A stretch of DNA of 64,000 nt from Axinella damicornis (taxonomy: Eukaryota > Porifera > Demospongiae > Axinellida > Axinellidae). Under the pieces are notes generated by a model, which saw only the letters and a program-made list of their open reading frames with translations, was not told the DNA's origin and did not search any database. This document shows, one piece after another, positions 1 through 10,700 of this stretch. The DNA is taken from the NCBI GenBank assembly GCA_963931865.1, contig OZ007507.1, positions 14,504,450 to 14,568,449 on the forward strand. Direction: 5' to 3'. A program made the translations under genes and the position numbers. The number at the start of each line of letters is the position of its first letter. Within the stretch, counting starts at the first letter, position 1.

Positions 1-619
1 ATGGTATGTATGTGCAGTGTGTTTTCTGCTCTTTAGACATGACACATCAGAAGCAGATAATTCCATACTACTATCAGGGATGGAAAATGCTGATCATCAC
101 CAAACCACAATTGTTGCCTCTGTACCATTCTGTTCAGTCGTATTTGTTGCTCACAGTTCCTCTTCTGTTCTTCAATAGTAATTGGCTGAGCACCACATAA
201 AAAACGATCACTAAGGAAACAAGCTTGACCCCTATATGTGAACAGATGGCACACTCCAAATATACACTACCCTCAAATAAACACCACTCCTAGCAAGCGC
301 TGAGTCAAAGTATTGCTGCCCGGCATACATCTGTTTACATCTTAATGCTTTTCTATTACTTCTATTACTGTTAGCAGCCTTGGGCTGAAGTATGCCATCT
401 ACCACAGAGTACATATGAAGGCAGAACACAAGCAGAATGGTAGCTAGCTGCACAATCATTCAACAGAAAGGAATGGAAATTTTGGTAGTATGAGAATCAT
501 GTGATTGTCTACTCCATCATCATGTACTGAAGCATGCAACCATGGGGACATAGTAAATCTTGTTTCCTATGAACTTCTTTTGTAGTTGATCATGAGTCGT
601 CTAATTTAATTGTTTCCAG
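1..619. other. upstream/intronic DNA, no gene seen
   Basis: I see no exon with plausible splice borders and no recognisable domain here. The stretch ends in a normal 3' splice site (tgtttccag) opening the first exon of receptor A. Because that exon starts in phase 1, at least one upstream coding exon (signal peptide) must lie outside the window or be too short to recognise. Confidence 0.4.
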
Positions 620-970
620 CTTATGTTGGTGGGCAGTTCACCGCACCTCCTCCCACCTGTCCCAGTGATACCATCACTGTCAGATGTATTGTTACTGGGG
701 ACAGTACAGGAATCACTATCTGGAGAGTTGGTGGGAGCAGTCATGAGTGCTCCTTGTTATACTTCAATCCTGATCCTGGTGTCACTGATACTTGTGGGCC
801 TGGTGGTGTTCTCACAGCCAAGTTTGATGCTACGAATGCTACTTCCTTTTCATCAACACTGAGTGGGACTGCAACCCCTGCACTGGATGGGATACTGGTT
901 GAGTGCTTTGGACCAGCCTTGGCCAGAGATGCAGGGAACATGGTTGGAAACAGCACCCTTCAGATTGTAG
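620..970 (+). CDS. receptor A exon: Ig-like domain
   Basis: The exon is 351 nt, phase 1-1, acceptor tttccag and donor gttagt. The translation has an Ig-like layout: a B-strand Cys in VRCIV, a Trp about 13 residues later (TIWRV), and an F-strand Cys in DGILVECFG. There are two further Cys and several N-glycosylation sequons (NAT, NST). The intron to the next exon is only 78 nt. No equivalent exon is seen upstream of the minus-strand paralogue, where the assembly gap may hide it. Ig-like is my reading of the Cys-Trp-Cys pattern. A related beta-sandwich is possible. Confidence 0.65.
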
Positions 971-3900
971 GTTAGTGAGCTTCTCTCAGTTGCATTTTGT
1001 AATGTATTTTGTGACGATAAACTGCATAGATCCACTTCATTTTGTCAGGTCCCCCATCTCGCCCCACCCTCTCCTGTGTTGACCTCTCTGAGGATGCCAA
1101 CGGAACTGTGAATGTCACTGTGAGCTGGACGCTGAGTGGTGAAGACAGTGCTGATTTCTACCTCATCAACATTGCCACCAACGATCCCCAACCCCCATAT
1201 GGAAGACTTCTGAACATCACTACTCCCAGTGTCACACAGCGTGAACTGACAGGGTTTCAGGCAGGCTATGAGTACACCATCAGAGTATGTGGTGTCAACT
1301 GTGGGAGTCAGGAGGGAAGTGAGAGTGAGCCCCTGACAATCACTCCTCAAGGTATAATATCATTTATGGTGCATTGTGTGCATAATTAAATTAGCTTAAA
1401 CTTCCTAGCCAGAATCACAAGTATCACTACAGTCTATTGTATTGACACGTATGAGCATGTGGTGTCATTACTAATTGTTCTCACCTCCACTGTACAAGTA
1501 TTGGACGTACAAATTAAGAAGTAGGTGAATGCAAATTACACTCCTGATAGGGGGAAAATTGTGCCGCGTAAATTATTAAATACTCGTTCGAGTGATAGGA
1601 ATGGCGTATAGAGATTCTGGCTACACCGTCGTGATCGCTATCATGCAGTCACCCAACCGTACAATTTTGGTGCTGAAACTCAACATGGTGGTGGAGAAAC
1701 AAACACTTTTGTCATGCCGTCGTCCGCCATTGTTTAATTGCTCTCTTCGACTTCTGTTGCCACAAAGATTCTGACTACATAGCCGTGATCGCTGTCGTTG
1801 ACTGACGCTTACGTGCCGAAACTCATTGTGCTGGTGCAGTTGTGTGTGCTGTAACAATTGCCGACTCGATCGCGATATCGACTGAGCGTGGCCGGCCATC
1901 ATGTGACATGTGCGTTAATTGGAACCAGCTGCGATACTTAGCTTGTGCTACCGGCGAGTTGCAAACCGGTTGCTACCAGGAGTGCAGTTGCCCCTCGTTA
2001 CTTAAAGTAACTAGAGATGTTCATAGAACACATACCCCGCGCGGAACATCTACAGGATACAGTGCAGCTACAATCGACGTGACATATCTCTGCCGATCGC
2101 ATCGAACAAGTGCTATCGCGTATACTGTGTTCGTGTATGGCCATATCCAAGGTGTGGGAGTGACCACTTACCGTATATACAACAACGTGCATATTGTGAA
2201 GTTGAAGAGGTGGGGCCAAACGTTACGAATAATAGGAAATAGCTGGAAAAACAGCCTAAACGAAGCGCCTTGACTTCAGTCAGGTACACATAGAGCAGTT
2301 TTTTTTGCTATTTGCTATTGTTTGACTCCCTTTCGATGGTTTATGAGGGTCTATGTGGCAAAAGTTCAATTTTTTTCGCCTGACAGACAGCCGACAGACG
2401 ACTGACTGACTGACTAGGCATGAGAATATTATGCTACCATATTCAGTTATTTTGCTTTTCTTTTATGCTCCAAATCTGGCCTAATTATGCTTGATAATCA
2501 TGCTATTATGCTCCCAAATTTTGTAACCACAAAAAAATGCAACACACGGCGGTACACAAACAATACATCATTACAACAGAATATTGGTCATTGCTTGTTG
2601 TATTGTAGCATAACCTTTGTATTGTAGATTCAGAACTGCTGGGGGTAGGGCCGCTAGTCCCGCTGCAGGGCCAGGCGCTGCTGTCACTCAGACTAGGTAC
2701 TTCGCTCACTAGGGACACTAGGTCGCTGTCGGCCATTTTGTCCACCGACAACACGTGTAAGCTGCGCATGCGCAGTTTTGCTTCCAATACAGCCAAAAAC
2801 AGGCTATTATGCTCGCATTATGCTCGGTGGTTTTAATGACCTATTTTGCTCAAAATTATGCCGGCATAAAATTCGCATGCCTATGACTGACTGACTGACT
2901 GACGGACAAAACCGATTGCTTAACCCCGCTTCGCGCATGCGCGCGCGGGGTAATAAAAATGTAATAGGATGTAGGGATACCAGAATGGCAAAAAGTAAGG
3001 AAACAAGGTAGGGATGATCGCAGTGAAGTATACAACCCCCCTACAGAGATCTTTTTCCATATACGTGTATAATGAAGAAGGAAATGTAGGGGCTTGAGCC
3101 GTACCGGGTATACCACAATCAAGTTCATATTAGTGACTCAGAGTAGGTTTGTTCCACGTATTGCATGGGTTTTATCCCATCAGTCAATGACAGAGCCTAA
3201 TAATTTCTGCTAGCCCAGTGCCTGTTCAATTGTTAAGGTTAGTTATTTTTGAGCGGGGGGGGGGGGGGGGGGGGGGGGGGTTACTGTAATACAGATCAAG
3301 AGCAAATCAAGCGCTTTTCATGCAAACAAACAAACAAGAAAATGCTTGTTACTACTAGCCCAACTGAGTCATACTCAAGTGGAAAACTAGCTACTAGCTT
3401 TTCAGACACTGCTAGTCCATAATTTTAGGTCCTGGTCAATGAGCTGCCCTTCCCTGCACCTTCTCTAGTCCTGCTTAGTATGAGGAGACTACACTTGGGC
3501 ACAGTATTCCAGTTGTGGGTGTACTATGTAGGGCTATGTATGCCTTAGCTTTTGCCAACTTGCTGCCAACTTGAATGTCAGCGGATGGCTGGTGGCCGAG
3601 TGGTTAAAGCATTCGACTGCTAATTGAAAGTTTGCGGGTTTGAATCCCACCATTGCTATAGGAGAGACTTTTTCTTTCTCTCCCAGGAGTCAATTCAGCT
3701 TTACCCTTAAAAATGAGTAAGAACACCCTGATGTAGAAGTAAAGTGCATGGATTATAGCTACACACCACACAAACGATCTTCTGTTACTGCATGTGAATG
3801 ACATGCAGTAACCTCTTTCTGTGTTGATCATTGATCATCAATCAACACAGAAAGGTGTGCCAAACTAAGTTGCAAACTGCATGGGCCTCCTTTTTGTTGC

Positions 3901-6900
3901 TGTCTATAGCTCAATAACATGCAGACAATTGCTCGTCAAAGCCTGTATGTCAAGGCATATCTCAGACATTAAGTCCATATATTCCTTTGTATTAATATGA
4001 GCTCTTCTGTATTGTCTTTGTAGATATGTACTTACGGTAAAGAGTTTTTCATCAGATACTGACTACTTTTAGTGTAAATGCTAAGGCAGCCATTTTTTTT
4101 TTGCATTTAAAAGTAACCTACAATCACGTTTGTATGAAATTACTATTAATGGCTGCTTAGTTTTATTAACTGTCTTTATCTATGCAGTTCCCATGACCCC
4201 TATGCCTAAGGTGTGTGCTGAGTATGATAGGACGAATGGAGCTTTGCAGACCATTGATAGCACATGGGATGAAGTGGTATGTAAAGAACAGTCGTGTACA
4301 TTATAAGCTTGCATGGATTTTGTTACTCACTTGTTCAGTGACCCCTGGAACATGGTCATCAGTACACATGACCACCTATGCATCAGTACCTGATATTGAG
4401 GATTGCATGTATGCCTCAATCCTGTGATTATGTAACTGGAGTCAGCGATAGCAGTTGGTAGAGCAATAACATCTACGTGTCTATACTCTGGACCATACAT
4501 AATGTATGGGACACTTGTTGGACATGCTTTTATCCACAAGGGTCTGCAGGTCTGCATGGGTTACAGAATACACTGTATACTTATAGTAAAACTAGCAGCA
4601 GCTCCCATCAGTTCACCTGGGATCCTGGGAAGTAGCACCCATTGAACTTAGCTACAACTAGAAGGCACACCTACTGTTTGCAGCATTCAGTAAGTGGTTC
4701 TACTACCACAGTGTTTTCTTGTGTCCCCATCTGTCCAGGATTTGGTTACTGTTTCTGCAGACTGTGTGAATGGACAGGACATTAGAGCTAGCTATGAACT
4801 CTCCTACACCAGCAGCTCTGGTGCCTCCATCACTACTTGTGTTGTGGATGGGACAGACTGCAGTGATGGTGTATGCTACCATGAGCTACAAGACAACGTC
4901 ACAGACAGCAGATGTCAACCTCCAGTGTCTCAATTCAGTAATGAAAGTGTGACTGTGACTGTGACCGCTGGAAATTTAGTGGGCAGAAGCAACCCTGCTG
5001 TATATAGAAGCATTGGTGAGTTTGTTGCGACATCAAAAAGGTTATGTGATCATAATTATGAAGACTTGTTGGAATCTCTATATATTGGTTCAGTTTCAAA
5101 TTTTACCCATCTAATTATCAGATACTGAGTTGAGGAAATCAGTGAGTTGTTTATGACAATGTGTTATGATTCATCTGGAAATGAAATGCATGAGGTCATA
5201 ATAATTATTTATCAAGAATTGAACTGAATCTTGCTCAGTCAGCTTAATTCAGTGTAGTTTGTATGGAGGTTGACCAGTGCTCACTCATAAGCATCATTTA
5301 TCACTCACAGGTAGCATGAATCTCCTTGAGGTGGTTGTTGACTCTACAGACCCAGCAAGTACATTTGTGGAGTGCATGTTTGAGCCAGGGTATTCCTGCA
5401 CTATTGACTATGGCACAGACCCATCTTACACCAACCTGACCTTCAGGGACACCTCCTCCACCCAGGACCAAGTGACCACCACCATCACCTTCTCTCAGGA
5501 GATTAAAAGAAACACCACTTACTACTTCATTGTGTCTGCAGAGAGTACCTCCCAGTGTGAGAGACTGCGTGGGACATTCCGAACAGGTGCATGGATGTAT
5601 GTATAGACTCTGGTGTATAGTTGACACAGAGATTGTATACAAGAAAATGGGGGTCATAAGATGATTGTGTTTGTCCATTAATATTCTGTCATCATCCCCC
5701 AAACACCTCAGGGGATATTGTCAGGGTTCTGGGTACAATTACAGTAGGTTGCCTGGATTCCTTGCGACCTCAGTCCACCAATTATGTAAACCCTGCATGA
5801 GCATTGATTGCTGTTATGTGTGGGCATGTGCACGTGTACCCTCAGTTAGGGTAAGTTAAAGCACCACAACTACATCAATTGCTATGGTTATGTTGCCATG
5901 CACTGCCACTTTGAATTTCGTGGACATGTGCTAGTTATCATTCAGAATGTGCCAATGTTCTCAAGTAGTCCCTAGCCCCAATCACTCACTATATGAGAGG
6001 AAGCCTGGAACACGACTGGTTGTTGTGCATGTAATCTAGACATCTCAACTTGACGTCACCTGAATTGAGTATGTTCGTGTGTTGTTTCCTTTGTGATATG
6101 CAGAGTGCACTGAGTTAGGCCTTTCAGACCTTGGAAACACTGCTCAAGATGGAATGTTGGACCTAAGATGTGGTGATAGGCAATTTGGGAGCAGCTCACC
6201 CATCTCCAATGGTGTGGTCTGCTACAACGGAACTGCTGCAATGTCTGAGGCAGTCTACATATGTGATGATAATTCTCGTCTAGCAACAAGGGTCTGCCAG
6301 AATGATGGCAACTGGAATGGGAGCACACCTCTGTGCATGTCACCAGGTATTTGGTATTATCGTAGTGAAAGTATGGTGTGTAAGAGTATCTAGACACACT
6401 GCATGGCTCTAATGTATTTGGTGAGCTAGACTAGACCTTTTGACTCAATCCTAGTTTCAGAAAATTTTAATTCATATTAAGTAGCCTACTTAAGGAGAGA
6501 ACAAAGAACTGAATACAGAAACTACACAGCTGCTTTCTATGCATGCACCTCATTCCATGCTCCCACTAATTGTTCTATCATTTATGGTACAGATACAAAA
6601 AAAGAGAAGAATGTAAGTGGAAGCCTGAAATGTTAGAGACCTTTAGAGCATGCTGAAATAGTCTTCAATCTCATAGTGATAATTATGCATATGCAGACAG
6701 TTACAATTGCAGACAAGATATGTTTTCATTCCTTCAGAATCACTTCCAGGAAGGAACTTTCCTCTGACTGTAGTTGGTGGCACTACCCTTGGTGTTACAC
6801 TTTTAATGGTGATCATTGCTGGTGGGATTGTCGGTTTGCTCATTGTGGCTTCACACTACCCTTGTACAGGTTTGTTGCATTTCAAATCCATGCGTAGTAA

Positions 6901-7729
6901 ATCATTTCTCATTCTTTCACCCCAAGTTTTGCAATTGTTTTGTTGGCGGGGTCTGGGCACAAGATTAGCACCCTGGCTAATGGACCATCCCAGTCCAATT
7001 GTCATTAAAATTTATCCAATCCTATCCTATTGCTCTTCTCCCCAATTGCAGAGTGCCTGGAAATGCATGAGGCTAGTTGCTACTTCATAGCTACGTACAA
7101 TGTTTGTTAAAGCTTCATAGCTACGTACAATGTTTGTTAAAGCTTCATAGCTACGTACAATGTTTGTTAAAGCTTCATAGCTACGTACAATGTTTGTTAA
7201 AGCTTCATAGCTACGTACAATGTTTGTTAAAGCTTCATAGCTACGTACAATGTTTGTTAAAGCTTCATAGCTATGTACAATGTTTGTTAAAGCTTCATAG
7301 CTACGTACAATGTTTGTTAAAGCTTCATAGCTACGTACAATGTTTGTTAAAGCTTCATAGCTACGTACAATGTTTGTTAAAGCTTCATAGCTACGTACAA
7401 TGTTTGTTAAAGCTTCATAGCTACGTACAATGTGTGTTAAAAGATGCCACAGGTTAGACCTAGGCTAGTTATGCCACACATTTTCTTTCCCGAGAACTTA
7501 ATAATCATATTCTGGTCATACATATAATTATACCATACACGATCCATATTGCACACATGTACTGTACAATGCATGCACTTCACACAGGGATGGTTACGGC
7601 TTTGCTACTTCACAGTGGCATTGGACATTATTATTGCTAACACTATTACTCCTGTAGACACGAACAAAAGTCGTGTGACTACAGATGATGGATCATCTAC
7701 GACCAGTGGGAGTTCTGTTCCTCCCCGAG
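620..7729 (+). CDS. receptor A: modular Ig/FN3/Sushi membrane protein (gene-level entry, partial)
   Basis: This is a plus-strand multi-exon gene for a putative cell-surface protein. In order the exons give an Ig-like module, an FN3 domain, a second FN3 split by a phase-0 intron, a conserved beta module, a Sushi/CCP domain, a transmembrane segment and a Ser/Thr-rich piece. Every module is bounded by phase-1 introns, the usual arrangement for shuffled extracellular domains. There are no enzyme motifs. The 5' end with the signal peptide is not seen. The 3' end is unsettled: no stop follows the 7658-7729 exon in a credible way, and the phase-1 exon at 12287 could continue it. Exon lengths match the minus-strand paralogues near 24-29 kb and 52-57 kb. 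The ligand is unknown. A recognition or adhesion role is inferred from domain content only. Confidence 0.75.
1049..1351 (+). CDS. receptor A exon: fibronectin type III domain
   Basis: The exon is 303 nt (101 codons), phase 1-1, acceptor ttttgtcag and donor gtataa. It is a typical FN3: a proline-rich start (GPPSRPTL), the B-strand Trp in VTVSWTL, and the late Tyr motif GYEYTIRV followed by a G-strand ending SEPLTITPQ. Two Cys near the C-terminal side (VCGVNCG) are unusual. In the paralogue at 28625-28927 the first of these is Arg. Several NxS/T sequons indicate an extracellular position. Confidence 0.9.
2033..2952. mobile_element. MITE with GGGGTA-type termini, interrupted by a nested MITE
   Basis: The left end reads TACCCCGCGCGG and the right end CGCGCGGGGTA, a terminal inverted repeat. 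The right part carries short GACTGACT repeats followed by a CTTAACCCCGCTTCGC motif. A related copy, truncated on its left, lies at about 37442-38008 in the same orientation. The element sits in the large intron of receptor A and encodes nothing recognisable. The open frame over 1842-2273 inside it shows no domain. Confidence 0.7.
2415..2883. mobile_element. nested MITE with TAGGCATG termini
   Basis: The left end is TAGGCATGAGAATATTATGC. The right end, read on the minus strand, is TAGGCATGCGAATTTTATGC, giving imperfect inverted repeats of about 20 bp. The insertion splits the GACTGACT tract of the host element, which is continuous in the related copy near 37.9 kb. Internal ATGCT-rich sequence repeats near both ends. 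No coding capacity is seen. Confidence 0.75.
2958..3085. mobile_element. half of a foldback repeat (one arm)
   Basis: The sequence from about 2966 (GTAATAGGATGTAGGGATACC) to the TATACGTGTATAATG core matches one arm of the palindromic elements at 47690-47945 and 63765-64000. The second arm is missing, and the element merges into the 3' side of the preceding MITE. Confidence 0.7.
3255..3280. repeat. poly-G tract
   Basis: A run of about 26 G. Similar long G or C runs occur near 22896, 37080 and 54711. The exact length is unreliable in any assembly. Confidence 0.9.
3588..3770 (+). repeat. tRNA-derived SINE with Ser(GCT)-like head
   Basis: An A-box-like GTGGCCGAGTGGTTAAAGC and a B-box GGTTTGAATCCC are present, with an anticodon arm TTCGA-CTGCTAA-TTGAA (anticodon GCT). 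The long variable arm that a true tRNA-Ser needs is missing, and the acceptor ends do not pair. Downstream sequence (CTCTCCCAGGAGTCAATTC) resembles the body of the clearer SINE at 47432-47654. I therefore read it as a SINE rather than a working tRNA gene. Confidence 0.6.
4188..4276 (+). CDS. receptor A exon: FN3-2, first part
   Basis: The exon is 89 nt, phase 1 in and phase 0 out, acceptor ctatgcag and donor gtatgt. It encodes a Pro-rich start, a conserved Cys (KVCAEYD) and the Trp of TIDSTWDEV. Paralogous exons at 27801-27889 (also 89 nt) and 56765-56850 (86 nt) show the same Cys, Tyr and Trp spacing, which supports a real exon despite its size. Confidence 0.85.
4739..5015 (+). CDS. receptor A exon: FN3-2, second part
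   Basis: The exon is 277 nt, phase 0 in and phase 1 out, acceptor ctgtccag and donor gtgagt. It completes the FN3 begun at 4188: CVNGQDIRASYELSYTSSSG supplies the C strand, and VTVTVTAGNLVGRSNP the F and G strands. Five Cys suggest extra disulphides. The paralogue at 26953-27229 has exactly the same length. The one at 53847-54099 is 24 nt shorter. Confidence 0.9.
5311..5586 (+). CDS. receptor A exon: conserved beta module (FN3-like)
   Basis: The exon is 276 nt, phase 1-1. I do not recognise the family with certainty. It is FN3-like in size, and its late Tyr stretch TTYYFIVSAES fits an F strand, but there is no B-strand Trp. The marker motif is YGTDPSYTNL, found again as YGTDPTYMNL in the 26165-26473 exon and FGTDPSYTNL in the 51995-52270 exon. 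The motif sits just after a conserved Cys (SCTID). Confidence 0.8.
6104..6346 (+). CDS. receptor A exon: Sushi/CCP domain
   Basis: The exon is 243 nt (81 codons), phase 1-1, acceptor gatatgcag and donor gtattt. The C-terminal half is typical Sushi: a Tyr-Cys pair in AVYICDD, then VCQNDGNWNGSTPLC with the conserved Trp between the last two Cys. The N-terminal side is longer than usual and has extra Cys. A homologous Sushi exon lies at 25634-25891 on the minus strand (86 codons). Confidence 0.85.
6738..6869 (+). CDS. receptor A exon: transmembrane segment
   Basis: The exon is 132 nt, phase 1-1, acceptor ccttcag and donor gtttgt. After a short stalk (ESLPGRNFPLT) comes a Gly/Val/Ile-rich stretch of about 27 residues ending LLIVASHY, long enough to span the membrane. 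Position directly after Sushi matches the Sushi-to-TM order of the minus-strand paralogue. The donor is weak (gtttgt), so the exact end is less certain than the segment itself. Confidence 0.75.
7081..7440. repeat. 30-bp minisatellite, 12 copies
   Basis: Twelve near-perfect copies of AGCTTCATAGCTACGTACAATGTTTGTTAA lie head to tail. The few differences include T for C in one unit, TGTG in the last, and a variant first base. The unit length is a multiple of 3 and one frame has no stop, so it translates as a 10-residue repeat (LHSYVQCLLK). I think it is intronic because no splice sites bound it. Confidence 0.97.
7658..7729 (+). CDS. receptor A exon: short Ser/Thr-rich segment
   Basis: The exon is 72 nt, phase 1-1, acceptor ctcctgtag and donor gttagt. 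It encodes 24 residues dominated by Ser, Thr, Asp and Gly and ending SVPPR. It follows the TM exon and keeps frame with it, so it would be juxtamembrane. Small size and low complexity make it a tentative call. There is no paralogue in the window to confirm it. Confidence 0.5.
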
Positions 7730-10700
7730 GTTAGTCATTAAGTTGGCTATATGGGTAGTGTGAATCATAATGGGTATTATAACATTCAACACTTATAAGG
7801 TAGCAAACATGGGTACAGCGATCTCCGAAACCAAGTTGATGGATAAGTGGGCAGCATCAAAGCGTACACAAGTTTCAGCAATATTGCATCAAACTGCTCC
7901 CTCTGCCCTTTTAAGGCCCTCTACTAAACTGAGAATTTGGACCCTCTCCAAGGCCCCACCCACACTCTGACCCCATCATCAATACACACACAAAACAGGC
8001 CAAAAAACTACGTATGGATTTACCACCTGCTCTCCTCAGTTGCATGCTACAGCCCAAAACTCACTGCCGCCCTCAAAAACAGAGGTTTGGCTACCCTAGG
8101 CTTTCAAAAAAAATTCCACGCACACCAACTAAAACCGACTAAAGCCAAGGCCAGTTTCCAAAAGGTGAACCTACCCCCTGCAAAACTACGTATGCTTTTC
8201 CACGTTCACCTCTCGGTTACAGAGTTTTGGCCACACATCTACTCCCTCTCACCAGTCCAGTCCAGCTACCAAACCAGCCAAATTCGCCCTAACACGAAAA
8301 TGGGCGGGGCCTGTAATGCCGAAAGGTCAACTCTCTAGAGTACCTTGGCCAGGGAGCTGTCGGAGGCTGTTCACTTTCCAGGCTGTTCTTCAGCCACTTC
8401 AGCAGACCCACAAACATTCCTGCTCACTCGACCTAGCTATTCACACTCAGATAGCCCATCGCTACATTCAATAGCTAGAATAGCTCCTTTACTTTTTTTT
8501 CCTTTTTGTTTAAGTGTTGTAACAAATCTTCAAAGTACCGCATGGCCACATCAGAATACCAATTTGAAACTTGAAAGGGCCGCTAGCCGCATCAAAGAGA
8601 GAAGTCCCCCTTGTTTATTTCGGTTGCCGCCATGGGAAAACGTAAACAGATTAATAACTCTATATAACCGAACGTGAGTGACGTCATCTCATTAATTATT
8701 CATGAGCAACATTGCGCGATTTCACCGATGTCATGCTTCCTACCTTAAAGCACAGTCATCACAGTACAACATAGTACAGATATCACAGCACAGCAGATAG
8801 GTACAAGGATATCAGGGATGGTTACAGCTTTGCTACTTCACAGCTTATGCAACTGGGCTAGCAACAGAGAACCACCAAACTTTCAACTCAAAGTGCATCG
8901 ACTGAAGGCCCCACCCACTTCTGGTAATAGATGATAAGTGATCGATTATTGGACACACTATATATACCGGTAATCAGACACACTAGTGCAGAAGACATAT
9001 ACCTTACCGGAAGTGGTTGTGTCCCTCCATTGATCCATCACACAATGCATTCCAAGTTTGGTGTTTCTCCCTCATTTGGCTATGAATTATAAAGTAAAGT
9101 TTAGACACAGCTATGTTCGGAAAGCTGAATGTATGGTATTGCCTGTTGCTTCTCTGAAGCAACTCTTGGCAAATTTCTGCATCATCGGCCCAAGATCCCG
9201 CTGCTGCACGTCTGATTTTCATTGTTGTAGCTGACTATGTAGGTGTCATTGGTCGGGTCTTGCTCTCTTTAATCAGACAGCAACTCTTGCTAGGAATCAT
9301 TCACAACAATGAACTAATTACATTGCTAATGCGATATATTCTTCGAGGGGATACTTGCCATCTTCTCGCAACTGAACTGCGCAGTGCGCAGTGGGCACAG
9401 CTATTAATTAAAGCAGCTTGAAATTTGCACCTTTCCACATGAAACCACGATTACTAATACAGACTGTAAGCAGCGCGCGAGGCAAGGATACTGCATGTGT
9501 ATTCCTAGTAATGAACAGGAGCAGCCCCAGTGGAGAGACAGCTAGTTAATCTCCTGCCCAGACCCCACCCTCTTGCAAGAAAAAATGGTCTGATGATCCA
9601 AGTTGAATTTCTTGGGCTTGAAGCACACTATGGAATGTGTAATCATGGCATAATCCCGTGGTGTTTAGTACATGTGTATGTGTCTGCTAAGACTTCTGTG
9701 TCAGAGACCAAGTGCTATCATGGCTACTCATTTCAGGAGAGAAGATGTACTAACCATTTATCGCTTGCCCTGCCCTTGGGTACCCACCCGCTGTCCACCA
9801 AGTCTGCTTCCTACATTTTAGCAGCCCTCTAGGCACTTTACTGGGGTCAAGTAAGAAGAACTATTGAGGGGGCATTCTTTATACTTGACCTGTTTAATGA
9901 CCTTGCTTCTCAACTTGATCATTCTTAAGCAATGTCAGAGGGCTCACAACTAACTCTTTGGAAGTTGTTGCCACAACGTAATGTTCCTTTATCCAGTCAA
10001 ACACTAAGGGCAAACTGGCATAGCAATGGGCAACCAATTCAGGTTGCCCATAACTTACGTGTGGATGCCTGGACCCAGCCATGCAGGTTCCAACCCACAT
10101 GCTGCCATGGTGACAGGCATACGCACACAGGGTGCCCTTCTTGGCAACCCTTCCACATTGTCCCATTGTGGCAACTATCCCCACGGTCCCTGTGGCCATT
10201 GCACTTTGGGCCATTGGTTGCCCGTAACTTCCGTGAGGATGCTGGGTCCCTGCCCGGTTCCAGCCATCCGCATATACTCGCTGTTCCGGTGGCCACTATC
10301 TCGTGGATACCAAGACCCTGTATGGCTCCAACTCATGATCAACTAGCCGCTAGTCTCATGCCCAGACCCCACCCTCTCTCGAGGAAAGACGGTCTGGTGA
10401 ACCAAATCGAATTTCTTGAGATGTACTTCCCAGGAAAACAAAACAGTGAGCGGCAAGCACTAAAACTGTGGGTGCTAAGGTAGTTAACCAACACTGACAC
10501 AACAAGACTAAACTAAATTTAGAGAATGCTTGCACAGGCAGGTATACACAACTATGCTGCTTATGGCAGAAGAACATGGGGCCCAGTTGCCAATGGGGCA
10601 CCAGGTCCCTGGGTCACAAAAGTGACTGTTATGGGCAAGGTCCACATGTACAGAGATTTGACAGGGATTGCCGGGGAAGTCACAGAGTTGGCATGGTTAC

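Noticed and set aside
1842..2273. 143-codon open frame in the first large intron
   Set aside because: It overlaps a MITE with a second copy near 37.5 kb that does not keep the frame. No domain.
3588..3656. tRNA-Ser(GCT) gene
   Set aside because: The anticodon loop fits, but the long variable arm of tRNA-Ser is absent and the acceptor ends do not pair. The flanks resemble a SINE.
7081..7440. CRISPR array
   Set aside because: Repeats are contiguous without unique spacers, and the genome is eukaryotic.
7077..7457. 126-codon open frame of LHSYVQCLLK repeats
   Set aside because: It is produced by a 30-bp minisatellite whose unit is divisible by three. No splice sites or paralogue support it.
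9932..10483. 183-codon open frame with His/Pro-rich sequence
   Set aside because: It covers a duplicated low-complexity block with several overlapping frames on both strands. No recognised domain or splice structure.
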